Of a DNA stretch of 64,000 nt, positions 26,126 through 38,231 are shown in pieces (position 1 is the stretch's first letter; each line of letters begins with the position of its first letter). The translations under genes were made by a program, and so were the position numbers. Under the pieces are notes generated by a model. That model saw nothing but the letters and a program-made list of their open reading frames with translations. It had not been told where the DNA came from and searched no databases. Where the stretch lies: positions 2,356,001-2,420,000 of the forward strand of contig JAPEHQ010000005.1 of assembly GCA_027405735.1 (NCBI GenBank). Reading direction: 5' to 3'. The DNA is from Mucor racemosus (lineage: Eukaryota > Mucoromycota > Mucoromycetes > Mucorales > Mucoraceae).

Positions 26126-27209
26126 TTAACCAGATCCACCGGAGAATTTCTTTCCAAACATAAGCAATTGAAGCTGATCATATCCAGAAAGTACACCAGC
26201 ACCAGCAATAGCACGAAGAATATTAGCTCCTGCACCTTTAAAAAGAGATTTAGTGCCTTCTTTAGCAACAATTTCTCGGAAAGCATGAAGAGAAGATTCA
26301 TATTTGACAGCAGCACCAGAAGTCATCATCATACGACGACGAATCGTATCAATTGGATACGATGCTACATGTATTTAAATTAGTTTAAATAACTCCAATA
26401 TACACTGTACTATAAAACTAATTCAAGAAACTCGACCCGCCTTCCTTTGCTTCCCTAAATAATCAACAACTTACCAAGACCTGCGCCAGTAGTAACAGCC
26501 CAACCAAGCAAGAAAGTAGCCAAGAAAGAAGATTGAAGATGTTTAGGCATGACAGGCTTAATTGAATCATACATGCCAAAATAAAGACCACGATAAACAA
26601 TGATACCAATGCAAGAAATGTTGAAACCACGATATAAACCAGCTATACCATCACTCTGCAATGTCTTTTTATAAACATCTACTAAACCATTGAATTGACG
26701 CTCACCTCCCTTTTTGGCCGACTTGTTATCATTTGCAAGACGAGTACGAGCATAATCCAAAGAATAGACAAATAAAAGAGATGAAGCACCTGCAAGACCA
26801 CCAGAAGCTAGATTACCAGCAAACCAAGCCCAGTAGCCATCATTTTTATTTCTGTTGAACATGCGCTTGAATTTATCCTTAAAAGCGAAATTCAAAGCTT
26901 GTGTAGGGAAATAACGAATGACATTAGCAGTATTACCTCTCCACATGGAAACAAGACCCTCTTCTTTGACAGTACGATTAAAGCAATCGCCAATGCCTTT
27001 GTAGGGAGTAGATAAACGGCCTTGTTTGATCATTTCATCTTGATTTTGGATCAAAAGCTTTATACGTTCAATTGGAGCAGCAGCAGTTTTGGATACAGCA
27101 GCAGAGACACCGCCCATTAAGAAATCCTATGAAATTGCATTTAGTTGTTGAGATTTTAATGAAATAGGATAATACTTGCAATGATGAATTTATTTTGATC
27201 AGTAGCCAT
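26126..27209 (-). CDS. mitochondrial ADP/ATP carrier
   Basis: Three exons (27180..27209, 26475..27126, 26126..26364) give 306 aa, the usual length for the family. The carrier signature RRRMMM lies at about 236-241, in exon 3 right after the splice. Three mitochondrial carrier repeats are visible, with [24 protein letters not shown] and [12 protein letters not shown] as their PX[DE]XX[KR]-type motifs. It exchanges cytosolic ADP for matrix ATP across the inner mitochondrial membrane. There is no cleavable leader, as is typical. The first intron (27127..27179) starts GCAAGT instead of GT. The N-terminal junction restores [11 protein letters not shown], the expected first-helix start. Confidence 0.96.
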
Positions 27210-27766
27210 TTTTTTTTCGTTGTTCAAATGTTGTTAAAAGGAGAGAAAGATATCAGGAAAGAAAATCAACACAGCCTCAATCTATTTTAAACGTTTCATC
27301 TCTGATCAGCGTGATAAATAAATCACAAGGCTTGAACCAAAGATGGAAATTCAGGGGAATATATCTTTGAAAAGTTGATTTATTCGAGATAAATGTGCAT
27401 TAAAGTATAAATAAAGTCATATGTAAATTGAACCTCCAGATAACATAGTTACATAAGTTTACGAAAAGCAATTAGCGACTGTAACAGATAATATGCTACT
27501 TTTGGTCAACACATATATCGCTCGAGACTAATTAACCTTCAATATGTAGCACAACCATGCTTATACATTTAAAACAACATTCATAAACAATTTAAGTGCT
27601 TGATAATTTCCTTTATTATAATACAGTATAGATATGAATACATGATAATCCCTGTTCCTGAACATCAAACGAGTTTCTTTCTTGATCTTTTGGTTATAAA
27701 TCTAATGCCCGATTCTTCCAGGGTTTCTCTTCTATGGTGGATGGGGGGTTGCTAAATACTTGGAAC
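27210..27766. other. intergenic
   Basis: This is the upstream region of the ADP/ATP carrier and the 3' flank of the Isa2-like gene. No feature is recognised. Confidence 0.4.
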
Positions 27767-28448
27767 TCAGTAAATCTTGTCTAGGTCAATATCATAAGAG
27801 ATATTACAACCACAACTATGCTTTGCATTTGGATTGTCAACGACTTGAAATGTAGATCCAATTAATTCTTGTACATAATCTACCATCGATCCTCTCAAAA
27901 ATTGAAGTGAAACACTATCAATGACAACTCTAACACCCTCTTTTTCAAACACTCTGATAAAAGATATTAAAAACATATTCCATGTACCCCACAAAAAAGA
28001 ACTTACGTATCATCTTCATCTAAAGTATTTGTTAACTCCATCTTATTTTGGTATCCATGACATCCACCAGAATCAACTAAAATTCTAAGCATTTGTTCGG
28101 TATCTTTTTCTCTTTCTTGAATTAGTTGTAATTGCTAATATAAGAGTTTGATTATTAATACAATTCTACATATGACAAAAGATATATAACTACCTTAACT
28201 GCTCGTTCTGTTATATCCAACCCTTCTTGTGTAGAAGCTGCTTTAACAACAACAGACTCGGGTACGGTTACAAAATGTCTAATAGTAGGTTGAATAAATC
28301 TCAAAGGAAGTTTCCTTGTTGTTGTGGTGGTGGTGGTATTAATAGATTGAACTGCGCAAGTATTCAACGCTCTTCTCTTTAATGTAGATTGTACTGATGA
28401 TTTGCATAATTGCATTGAAAGTGCTTTACTGAATGCACTTCGAAACAT
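27767..28448 (-). CDS. ISA2: mitochondrial iron-sulfur assembly protein, Isa2-like
   Basis: Three exons (28194..28448, 28007..28134, 27767..27953; introns of 59 and 53 bp) give 189 aa. The first ~75 residues are basic and S/T-rich (MFRSAFSKALSMQLCKSS), a good mitochondrial presequence. The A-type scaffold fold follows, with its three conserved cysteines: one in VDSGGCHGYQ (about 110) and two in HSCGCNISY (about 175 and 177). The GG-C-H-G-Y and NPNAKHSCGC blocks fit Isa2 better than Isa1. With Isa1 and Iba57 it would mature 4Fe-4S clusters for aconitase, lipoate synthase and similar enzymes. Confidence 0.92.
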
Positions 28449-29387
28449 TTTATTGTATTTATAAGATTAAATATATAAGTTTATTAGAGAGAGGGGGGAT
28501 GGGGTTGAAGAAGAAGCGAAAACCATATAAGACTTACTTAATATATAAACCTTTGAATTATTAAAGCTCAAAACGTCCGGTCCGGCTAAAATGAAATGCC
28601 CTTGGATGAGCATTGATGAGTGTTACAATCCAAAAGCTCTCCCTCCTCCTAATTCATTTTGATGGCACGGTTACACTATTCATATTCACAGTAAGCTGGC
28701 AAGTTTTGATATTTCTGTCGACATTTCATGATTACAGATTTATTCTTATATACGTATAAAACTGATAACAAAGCATGTAATGTTAGCGTAGAATTTGGCA
28801 TAACCAGCTAGTAGCATGTACCCTGGGCTTAAAAGATGATTCGTAAGTGAATTAACACTGAAAAGCAAAAGAAAAACCAAGTAAATACTAAATAAGATGG
28901 CTCTAAAATATCGAAACATTAAATTTTACAATGTACATTAGATTTCTAGATATCCATCTAAATGTTTTTGTAGACTCTCAGGAATCTTTTATAATAAGCC
29001 AAACATCGCAGTCTCACTCATGCAAAACCTTATCTCATTACTTGCACAAGTACTACAAGGAAATCAATCCATGATTCCTTGTAGATTTATATGTCTTATT
29101 ACTCTCTCTTTACTTTTATTTACTCACTATATAATAAATATCTAATTTTGCAAATAAGAACACCAACTTCCATTAATTCAGTGATCATCAATTTATAATA
29201 ACAAGAATAATATCTATACGCATACTATCTACTTCTATTATTAGTCCAAAATTACATATCATTACACCTTCGTGCATTCAAAATTTACACAAAGGATGTC
29301 TAAAAATGTTTTTTTTTCTCAAGAATTGGAATGAGTAATTATATAAAATTCGGTCTTATATATGGTGTAAACAAGGTATACATACAA
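28449..29387. other. intergenic
   Basis: Promoter side of the Isa2-like gene, leading into a repeat. Nothing further is recognised. Confidence 0.4.
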
Positions 29388-30417
29388 ACATTTTATTTAA
29401 AAAATGAGGGCCGACTTTTCATCTCCACCCAGCGTTTTTTTCCACTAAATAACACGACGAAAAAATTATATGGCAATGTACCTGAGATGTTCAGCTTTAA
29501 TCCAAAAATAAGTATCCGAAAATATCCTATTTTTTGCAGTTGGTATTAATTTTTCAGTGCTAAGGTTTCAGATTTTTTACGCGTATTTCGATGCTAAAGG
29601 ATTGAAAACTTTGAGGCCTCATATCTCCGGAAAAAATTAAGCTATACTAATACTTTTTAATAATAAAACTTACTTGTTTTAAAGTGCTCTATAACATATT
29701 TTAATATAAAAAATTTCTGGGCACTTTTATTTTTTTCCATTTTTTTGGACATTTTTGTAGTAGATTTCAAAAAATCCGTTAAATTGAGCAGCAGTTTTTT
29801 CACATTTATTTCATCAAGCTCATTGAGCTCTCTCGGACCCAATTTAGAGTTCTTCAAAATATTGATTTTTCATGGAGATATTCTAAAAAATGTGTACAAA
29901 AAGGTACCTCCATTTCTAGCTTCCATTTTTCCCTTATATACCCTCATCCCAAATTCTGAATCTGAAAAAAAAAGTTACAAAAATCTTGTTTTCTCTATGA
30001 AAACTGCAGCTAGAAGGCTCAGCAATAGCTTAATCGATAGATAATTTTATTGCACATTATTTCCAAAAATTATTTTTAAAACATGTTTATAAAAAGTGAT
30101 GTGTATCTTCAAAAAACCTCCAAAATTTCAATTGTATTTTACGCAAGATTTAATGTGAGATGTTTGTCTGAATTTAATTTAGATGGATGCAAAATTTAAA
30201 ACTGTACAAAAACTATTTAGTATACTAGGTTGACTTACTTTGCAGTTCATGAGCAATTAAACGATTTTGTTTTTTTCATCATTTTTCGTCCATTTTTTAA
30301 AATAAATTTTGGAACCCAGTTATCATAAGCTGTAAGCTGTGATATCGACTATTATTTTGATTATCTCGATGAAAAATCAATATTTTTGGATGAAACAAAA
30401 AATACAAAGTAGCAATT
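29388..30417 (-). mobile_element. ~1.1 kb repeat family, copy 2
   Basis: It is inverted relative to 18481-19655, with similarity along the whole length. It keeps the ORF block ending in KTSKFYY (29657..29857 on the minus strand), but an in-frame TGA interrupts the N-terminal half (RISP-stop-KINIL). Confidence 0.7.
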
Positions 30418-30694
30418 AATTAGATCTATCTTGTGAATACAGAAATTAAGCCCTAGATAATGAGTTTTAAGTTTTACAAAATAATAAACTAATATTTACA
30501 ACTGCAGAAAACAAAGAAAAAAACCCCCATCTTTGTGAATATTGATCCAATTAATCTCCAATTATACACGATGGTAGATTTACATGTATCCTGCATAAAA
30601 ATTTATATTTCTACTCTCACATATCATTGTGAATTGAGGAAACCATCCGCAAAACATGATATTTCTGTCCAATAAAACCACGTGTTGTGTCGTA

Positions 30695-30810
30695 TATTTT
30701 CATGCATGATAAATAATACTTAAAAAAGAATACAATTAAAAGAGAACGAGTAATGAATCAGTTCTTCAATAACTGAACAATAAAAACAAGGTATCGTTTA
30801 TTTAGATATA
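30695..30810 (+). repeat. dispersed repeat module a, copy 1
   Basis: It contains AATACTTAAAAAAGAATACA and GTATCGTTTATTTAGATATA. It matches 62910-63022 in the same orientation with few differences. Confidence 0.75.
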
Positions 30811-31316
30811 TGTAATGGATCGATTGGTTGTCAAACTGGATATATAAAATGGAGGATTATATGAATGACTTTGATTCTATGTTTGGTTATGCGAGGTTGG
30901 GGTTACTAATTGTAATTGTTATTACTAGTATACAGTTATTACCTATGATTGATTATATGGGATTATATAATAATTGGTTACAAGTAGCAGTAATAAATAA
31001 GTAATAATATTTATGTATTGGGATTGTGGTTATAAATATAAAAGGGAAAAGGAAGAACAGGTAAATTCACTAATTTGCAATTGATCCGTTCTTGGTTGTT
31101 ATTTGTATGTGCGATTTGTTTATGTAATGTAACTGTATCATTACATTCTACAACCTACTGTGTGTCGGGAAGACCATCACCAGAATGCACCTATAGCGTA
31201 CTACGCATTTTAATTGAAAATAATTAAAGATACGATATCTATGAATGATGACCCAAGTAAACTGCCATTCTAAATGGACATAGTTATTAATAGATATATA
31301 CTACAAATATTTTGGA

Positions 31317-31470
31317 TATCAGCATCGATGGATCAATGTGCATTCGATAAATTTGAACAACAAGTTGATTACCTGTTATTTACGCCTACTATGCTACTAA
31401 GAAGGACAATAAACTAATGCGCTCGACCTTTCGATTAATACAGGTTCAAATGGGATCCCATTGCAATGAT
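31317..31470 (+). repeat. dispersed repeat module b, copy 1
   Basis: It starts TATCAGCATCGATGGATCAA and includes GAACAACAAGTTGATTACCT. It matches 62719-62862 in the same orientation with more substitutions than module a. Confidence 0.65.
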
Positions 31471-32809
31471 AGATAATTTTAGGGTCTATCCACGAAACGT
31501 TATATTTTCAGCCGCTCCGAGTTCTTGTGGGGATTGTAAAATGGAAACGTGTACTTCCTTAGTATTTTTTTTTTGCCTCAATCGTAGAGGTTGTTTCAGA
31601 TATATTTTGAAAAACTCTATAAAATCAACCTGTGATTCGAAATTAAATTTTGAAAAAGTCCTAAATGCACAAAAAATTGAAGAATAATTTGTTTTATTTC
31701 CATTAGCAAATAGCTGTTTTTGAGAGAATAAATATAAATAAACATATGAAACCTATGCTCGTCGCGTCTAAAAAAAAATAAGAAAAAATAAAAACTGGAA
31801 AAAGTGAATATTAATTCATATGCGCTGAAATATGAATACAAGATAAGCAAGCACTAATTGTATTGATAATTAATTGAACGCTAGACAACTGACACAAATC
31901 GTAGTGTTTGAAAATATGATATAGAAAAGTATCCAAGCTATTTGCCTGATCCAGTCAAACGACATGTCATTTAGCAGTTTTTAGATATCATCTAGATATT
32001 ATATAAAAATGCCATAAGCTTTAAAATTCTTCCAAAATTAATGCAGATTTTATTATGAATTCCACTCTTAATTTGATGTATCATTATAAATATATCAGTG
32101 ATCAAAAGACAGGAAGTTATGCATTTTTTTACATTACTTGATACGACGAAGGCAAACTATAAGAAACAATGCCAAATACGATAGAGGTATGATGTATTTG
32201 AGGCCATTTACTAGTAGCAGTATATTTGTGAATTATATATATAAAATTGAGCATGTTTCCCTTTAATTGTCTCCAATATATAATATTGACTGTACTAGTT
32301 CATCATAAAAACATTTGTATGTACAATTGATAATTTAAAAGATGCGCCTCAAAGCGAGGATAATTCACCTATGTGCATCAGACATTTAATACTGGTACTT
32401 TAAAAAGTTATAAAATTAAGGAACATCAAGTAATTAAATGTCGTTCATAGAACCTGACACTATACCATTGTATGATAGGTTGATTACTAATTTTTGTTTT
32501 TAATGTTTCGTATGCATGCAATTATATTGTTCACTTGCACATAGAGAAACCCAATTAAGCATATCATAAATTACACGATGTATCTCCCCAGCAGGGCGTA
32601 TTATTATCATTATTGGCGTTACATATAAAACATTATTATACAGTATACATGAATATGGCGATCTCCTTTATGTGTGTGTATATCAATTAACCCCCCCCCC
32701 CAAGCCCAACCCCTCAATTTTAATATATGCCGATCTTGTATCATGTACCAAAGGAATTGCAATGGGAAAGAAATAATTTATTTACAATGTGTTGTGTATA
32801 TACGGAATT

Positions 32810-33451
32810 TTAGGAATAATAATCAGGCTTTTTAATATTCACACCATAATCAGCCAATGCAGCTGTAAGGTCTTCCATTGTCAATACAGTTTTACGATCC
32901 TACATGTATAATAAATTTAGTAAAACAATCCATTATTTAAAGCTGTTTCCAATTTTTTTTTTTTTTTTTTACCTTTCCAGATTTCCTATTTCCAGATTGT
33001 CTAACCTTGCAATATTGAAAAGCATCTGTAGCTATATCTGCAACAAACTTTTGAGTAGCTAAAGCCAGTAAACGTTTACTGATAATACATGTTAGATTTT
33101 CTTTCTTTCCTTTGGATGTAATCGCAAATTATTTTTTTCTTACATTCGAACATCATCACAATCAAATCCAGATTTATTGAGGTAATAGTCAGTTACTGCA
33201 TCGGGTATCTATATACAATTGTGAATATTTCTATATCGAAAAATCAGCTCATGAGCTTACAATAGGCGCGTAGTTGTCCATTGAAGCAAGAAACTCGGCC
33301 ATTGTCTTTGATTTCTTTGTATTATCTAATTCAAGTCGAGGAACTTCAATCATTGATGATGGAGGAGGAGGAGGAGGCATTTCATTATTATTATTTGATC
33401 TATTCATTGCTCCTCCAAGGGTAGGTACTTGAAGCGAATTTGTATTGTTAG

Positions 33452-33486
<35 letters not shown>

Positions 33487-33509
33487 CCGCTACCGTTTGC
33501 TTCACTCAT
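32810..33509 (-). CDS. TAF10: TAF10, histone-fold subunit of TFIID and SAGA
   Basis: Four exons (33261..33509, 33144..33208, 32973..33078, 32810..32899; introns of 52, 65 and 73 bp) give 169 aa. The N-terminus is low complexity: S/N repeats, then [10 protein letters not shown]. From about residue 70 the protein has the full TAF10 core: [40 protein letters not shown], then [19 protein letters not shown], and the C-terminal block [15 protein letters not shown] with KKPDYYS at the end. It forms histone-fold pairs with TAF3 or TAF8 in TFIID and with SPT7 in SAGA, and is essential for Pol II initiation in yeast. It is divergent from the Atf1-like gene, with 653 bp between start codons. Confidence 0.95.
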
Positions 33510-34162
33510 GTTATTATTATTGAGGAAAAAAATTGGTTTTGCTGCGTTATAGCGAGAAGGTTATTTCCTGTCCGGCATTGGGTCGAGTCACATACGCAGG
33601 TTTGAAGCAGAATTGAAAACCCTTTAACCCCCCTTAAATCAGAAAAAGATATTTGTGCATTTGTATAAAATCTACAATGCGATCGAGCGATTCGGGTATT
33701 TTGATTATATCTTTAAACAATAATTTGTATAATTAAAAACGAATGCAATACCACTGCTATCCATTTTCATGCGGGGCTTTGGCATTGCATTATCTTTTTA
33801 ACATGTACAGCACATTTATACTTTCTGGTCCTAACGAAATGTGTAAAAAAGTCGAATAAGAAACATAAGTTAAAATACTGCCAAGATGCGCATGTACTGT
33901 ACATTTAGTTTATAGATATTGTTGATATACAAATATATAAGCTTTTAAACTATTCACGTGATGGTCTAAACCATACAAATATAACATGAAAGGCGTTTGT
34001 AACACAGGATGTTTATATTTATTTCTGGACAAAAGAGTGAAAGAGGGAAACCTTTTTTTATTCTGTTTTTTCCATCCCTTTCTTTTATTTTTTCTTTTTC
34101 TTCCTATTACTTCTATCACTTCTTCCTCATACTGAAACCTCTTTTTTTCTTTTAATTTCATA
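33510..34162. promoter_or_regulatory. shared upstream region of TAF10 and the Atf1-like gene
   Basis: A 653 bp gap between divergent genes. A long pyrimidine-rich tract (about 34040-34155, many T and C) lies just before the Atf1 start. No specific operator is recognised. Confidence 0.4.
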
Positions 34163-35404
34163 ATGATTTCATCTAATTCAATGATTGCTAATACCAGTAG
34201 TAAAAAATTGCAAGCAGAAAATGATCCAATGTTGATGATGTACGCTCCAATGCCAAATGAGCATAATCTTAATAGCAATATTATGATGGAAAATGCTTCT
34301 GTTCCAGGTTAGTTAGACAGCATATGTAATGTCCTGCTTTTGCTCATGTATTATTTTTACTTTCTATCCGATAGATTTGTTAGCCGAGAACAGTTATAAT
34401 AATGATAATCAATCTGGACCCAGTTCAGCCGAAGAAGCCGCATTTCCCCCGACTTATGCAGCACTGCCGACAACGAAACTTGAAGAAGAACTGAATCCAT
34501 TTGAACAAAGTTTCGAGAATATTGAAGACAAACAAAAGCAGCCATTACAGCACAATTTGCCAAGTTTACAAATGTTGGAAACAACCTATATGAATGATGA
34601 AAACGAATGGGATAGTAGTTCAAGATCTGGTATTCTATCACCTTCTATGCTGAGCCGAGCAACTAATACAAACACAACGGGTAAATTAATATTCTTATTG
34701 ATAGTGTATTGTTATACTAAATGTTGCTATATTCGTCTTAGTTTACAATTCGACATTTAATACTGCATCAACTACATCAAATCAAAGACCTTTGATCGGG
34801 CAACAACAACAACAACAACAAAAGAGATCAAGGCAAGTATCTGCAGATAAAAGCAGCTGTTCTGAAGATTCATCGTTTATAATATCAACCCCATTAAAAC
34901 CAAAGAATAAAAAATCAAGAAAGCAAAAAAAATCAAGTATGGAGCAACCTGAAGATGAAGAGAAACGAAAGAACTTTTTAGAACGAAATAGAATAGGTAA
35001 GAATGTCACACACATCAGGGAACTCGAAATAGTTATTTAACTCCAATGAATATAATACTATCATAGCCGCATTGAAATGTAGACAGCGTAAAAAGCAGTG
35101 GCTACAAAATCTTCAAACAAAAGTGGAATATCTTGCTTCAGATAATGAACAATTTCAAATGCAGACAAACGCATTACGAGATGAAGTTATTCAATTAAAA
35201 ACTCTATTAATGATACATAAAGATTGTCCAGTGAATCAAACGGCTGTTCAAGCTGCTTTGAATCGACCTATACCAGGTATCTTTGATTCTTCTTCATCAA
35301 ATTCTCCTCCATTAGCATTATTAAGATCTACACATTCTAGTACAGTAGCATCAAACCCAAGCACTTCTCCACCTCCTTCATTTACTAATACTGCTTCAAA
35401 CTAA
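34163..35404 (+). CDS. atf1: bZIP transcription factor, Atf1/ATF2 type
   Basis: Four exons (34163..34307, 34375..34680, 34742..34996, 35067..35404) give 347 aa. The basic region FLERNRIAALKCRQRKKQWL spans the last splice junction (about residue 229-248). It is followed by a leucine zipper (LQTKVEYLASDNEQF, LRDEVIQLKTLLMIHKDCP). This basic-region/zipper block and the HKDCP tail match fission yeast Atf1, the stress factor that acts below the Sty1/Hog1 MAP kinase and binds CRE sites. The N-terminal part is M/N/Q-rich with a few SP/TP sites that could be MAPK targets. The CDS is shorter than S. pombe Atf1. Its stop codon overlaps the stop of the convergent hydrolase gene. Confidence 0.92.
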
Positions 35405-36466
35405 TCTCTTTTATTAATAAAATTTGTTGCCATTTCTAAAAATTCTTGAGGTTTTTCAGTTTGCACTAAAAATTCATGCAAAAAGAAATCAGCATAATAT
35501 TACTACAGGGTGCAAACAACTCTCATACTTACCCCAATGGCCAGCATCTTCAATATTCTCAACGATGGAATTTGGAAATTGAGCCTTTATCAATTCTGGA
35601 TGGTCTACAAACTGTTTGCGGAAAGGGCTCTTTCCACCGGTGATGAATAAAGTAGGACCTTTGTATTGTCTTGTGTCAGGCAAAGGTTGCGCTTCAAACG
35701 AGAAACCACCCATTTGACTCAGGGCTTCACCTAAAATGTCATATGGAATCCTAAACTGATAAATACCTGTAGATTTGGACTTTTTAAGGTTGGTCAATAG
35801 AAATTGACGTACAACCAAATCTGGCTCAAACTTCTGCAAGATTTCATCGGCTTCTTTTTGTGTAGTAAGTTTTCTTGATTGAATGTCTCTCATAGCTTCA
35901 ATATGGTCTGAATATTCTCGGGTTAGTTGAAGTTTTATAGGTGCCATATCAATGACAATTAGTTTTGATGGAATTTCTGGATTTCTTAATGAAACATTCA
36001 TCATGACTTTTCCTCCCCTGTGGATCTTTTAATACATTTGACAGGTATATATAATTATATACATACATGGAATGCCCCATCAACATGGGGTTTTTAATAT
36101 TGTGGTCCTGGATAAATTGCATCAAATCGCTTCCCATGAGGTTGTAGGTATGGTTTTTATCATGAGGGCTATCACCATGGTTACGTGCATCCTAATGGTA
36201 ATATAAGCTGCCTATTTAATAATTTATATTGTTTCACTCACAATAGTATAGACTTCGCAGTTACATTGTAAACTGATGGATTTCGCTAATGATCTCCAAT
36301 TTTGTTTAGAACCAAATAAGCCATGGCAAATAATAAGGGGTTGTTTTCTACTGACTAATTTATCTTTTGCGGGGATATCGTATTTAGTAAACGATAAGGG
36401 CAAAGTTTTAGAAGTAAAAGAAGAATACAATCTCTTAAATTGGTTCAATAGAATTCCTCGAGTCAT
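35401..36466 (-). CDS. mitochondrial alpha/beta hydrolase, ABHD11/Imo32 type
   Basis: Four exons (36242..36466, 36067..36191, 35533..36017, 35401..35465; introns of 50, 49 and 67 bp) give 299 aa. A basic, S/T-rich start (MTRGILLNQFKRLYSSFTSK) fits a mitochondrial leader. The oxyanion block HGLFGSKQNW, the DARNHGDSPH motif and the nucleophile elbow GHSMGGKV (Ser about 116) follow in order. The catalytic His is in DAGHWVQTEKP, rebuilt by the last splice. The family includes human ABHD11 and yeast Imo32; ABHD11 protects lipoylated 2-oxoacid dehydrogenases. The natural substrate here is unknown. The true start is the ATG at 36466; the frame extends two codons further but without an ATG. Confidence 0.92.
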
Positions 36467-37131
36467 AATCAAAAATGAAATAATTTAGCTAGAAATAACA
36501 ATTCAATCATTTATTATGAAATAGGATATTGATGTTGTTTTTTAAACTCCGAGTCGGACGATCAAATATCTATTTTCATTAAAGAATTTATTTCGAGTTG
36601 ATTTACAATTATTTCACTTTGATACAAACAAGAAACCAATACTTAATCATGTTAATTTAATGAAAATATTTTTTTTGAAATAAATAGAAGCGAAAGTGCA
36701 ATTTATTCATAATGTTTGAAATTTTGGTTTTGCGGGAGTTTAATTTTAGCAGACTCAATTTTGTTACCCCTGGTTTGTAATAATGATAAAAGTTTTATTT
36801 ATTAAATGGAAAAAAGGAAAATGAATTGTAAATGAGGAGCATATATATATATAAGAATTCATACGAATAAAGGAAAAAAAAGCGGTTATAGTACATATGT
36901 AGCATAAAATATAAAAAAAAAGAAAAAAAAGAAAAATTTAGCATATTAATCATCTTTTTAGATAAATAAGAAGAGCGTCCCTCGTTGGATGGTGGTTGTG
37001 TTACAAGTTGAATTCTTTGATTTCCGGATGTTCTCTTTCTCTCTGTCCCAAATGATTGTCAAGAGTTTTTAATATAGATAAAGTAAATAATATATATATA
37101 CACAAGTTTACACAATGGGTGCTGTGTTTTT
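36467..37131. other. intergenic
   Basis: It lies between two minus-strand genes. It contains a (TA)n run near 36841-36852 and A-rich tracts near 36910. No gene is seen. Confidence 0.4.
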
Positions 37132-38172
37132 TTATTTTTTTTGTACGCCATTTGTCGAACTATTGCTATTATTCGAAGATCGAGTTGATGTCAAGTCTTT
37201 CCATACAAAGCAAGAATTTCCAGCGATATGAGTTTTTGGTTTTCTACCTCTTTTTTTACGAGGCATGTGTAATATTGTATCCATATTTGAGTTTGTAAAG
37301 GCATTCATAGCATCATTCATTAAATGCTCGTTATTTGTATTTTGTGGTAAAGGAATTGGCGCATTACTGATTCTTTGATCTGCTTGAATTTCTCTTTCTT
37401 TTTGTTCTTCAGAGACATGTACGTCCCAGACTGTTGGTGCTAAAAATGTCCAACCACCATCAAAACTGTTCGTATCTCTCATGGTTGGTGGTCTTCCTCT
37501 TCTTCTTTTTAGAACAGGTTGACCAGATGCATCAAATACAATTTGTGTGCTAGGAATTTCATGAGATGTAGAAACTGATCGTTGTCTTTGTTGAGGAACT
37601 TGTAATTCATGATGTAGAGGCGGTGGAGAAGGGGATGCGGATTGAGTGAAACGGTGATGATTTAAAGATGAAGGATGATTATGATGTGTGTATAAATCTT
37701 CACTCAAAGTACGATGTCTGAAAGGTGTCGGTTGAGATGGTGCTGATACTGAAGGAAGAGAAGGAGAAGCCAATGGCATCGAGGCGGCAGAAGACGCAGT
37801 TGAAGAAGAAGAGGATGATGATGATGATGTTGATGAAGAAGAAGATGATGATGATGATGGTGTAGGCCATTTATTCAACATGTGTTTTGGTGAAATTGGA
37901 CTTGTTGGCTGAGGAGATGGAGAAGGTAAACGCAATCTCTGAGGTGGATCATCACCTTGTAATGGAGGTAAAGAATGAGGAGAGTCAATAGGAGATAGTA
38001 GAGGTGAAATACTGTATTGATCTATTGAAAGATAACGTGGTGATTTATCAGAATGTGGTGGTGTCGATGGTAACAGTATAGGTGAAGCTGGAGATAAATT
38101 TAATGTGGGTGGATCATTATTATTCATTAATAAATTTGAGATGGAGGGCAACATTGTTGTATGAGTTTTCAT
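37132..38172 (-). CDS. AT-hook protein, S/P-rich
   Basis: This is a single exon of 346 aa starting at MKTHTTMLPSISNLLMNNN. The frame is open for another 54 codons upstream, but that part is translated from a (GAAA)n/pyrimidine tract and is better read as 5' leader. Two AT-hook cores are visible: LKRRRGRPPTMRD in the middle and PRKKRGRKPKTHIAG near the end. Each has the R-G-R-P/K core that binds the minor groove of AT-rich DNA. A short non-repetitive block (FDGGWTFLAPTVWDVHVSEE) lies between them and may be a conserved functional motif. The rest is Ser/Pro-rich with polySer runs. It is probably a nuclear chromatin or transcription factor of unknown targets. Confidence 0.78.
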   Translation of the reverse strand: MKTHTTMLPSISNLLMNNNDPPTLNLSPASPILLPSTPPHSDKSPRYLSIDQYSISPLLSPIDSPHSLPPLQGDDPPQRLRLPSPSPQPTSPISPKHMLNKWPTPSSSSSSSSSTSSSSSSSSSTASSAASMPLASPSLPSVSAPSQPTPFRHRTLSEDLYTHHNHPSSLNHHRFTQSASPSPPPLHHELQVPQQRQRSVSTSHEIPSTQIVFDASGQPVLKRRRGRPPTMRDTNSFDGGWTFLAPTVWDVHVSEEQKEREIQADQRISNAPIPLPQNTNNEHLMNDAMNAFTNSNMDTILHMPRKKRGRKPKTHIAGNSCFVWKDLTSTRSSNNSNSSTNGVQKK

Positions 38173-38195
38173 ATTGAAATCTTTTAGTGTATAAT

Positions 38196-38231
38196 ATGTT
38201 AGAGAAAGAAAGAAAGAAAGAAAGAAAGAAA
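38196..38231 (-). repeat. (GAAA)n microsatellite in 5' leader
   Basis: A tandem GAAA tract on the plus strand lies 20-60 bp upstream of the AT-hook start codon. Confidence 0.75.

Larger units (their letters stand above)
30418..32809. other. gene-poor gap with dispersed repeat modules
   Basis: Modules shared with the 62.7-63.0 kb region lie at 30695-30810 and 31317-31470. A C-rich run of about 11 bases lies near 32691. No gene is seen. Confidence 0.45.

Noticed and set aside
31466..31850. Open frames on both strands next to repeat module b
   Set aside because: Short, low complexity, no match between repeat copies at protein level.
33910..34278. 122-codon minus-strand frame
   Set aside because: Antisense to exon 1 and the leader of the Atf1-like gene; composition reflects the pyrimidine-rich leader.
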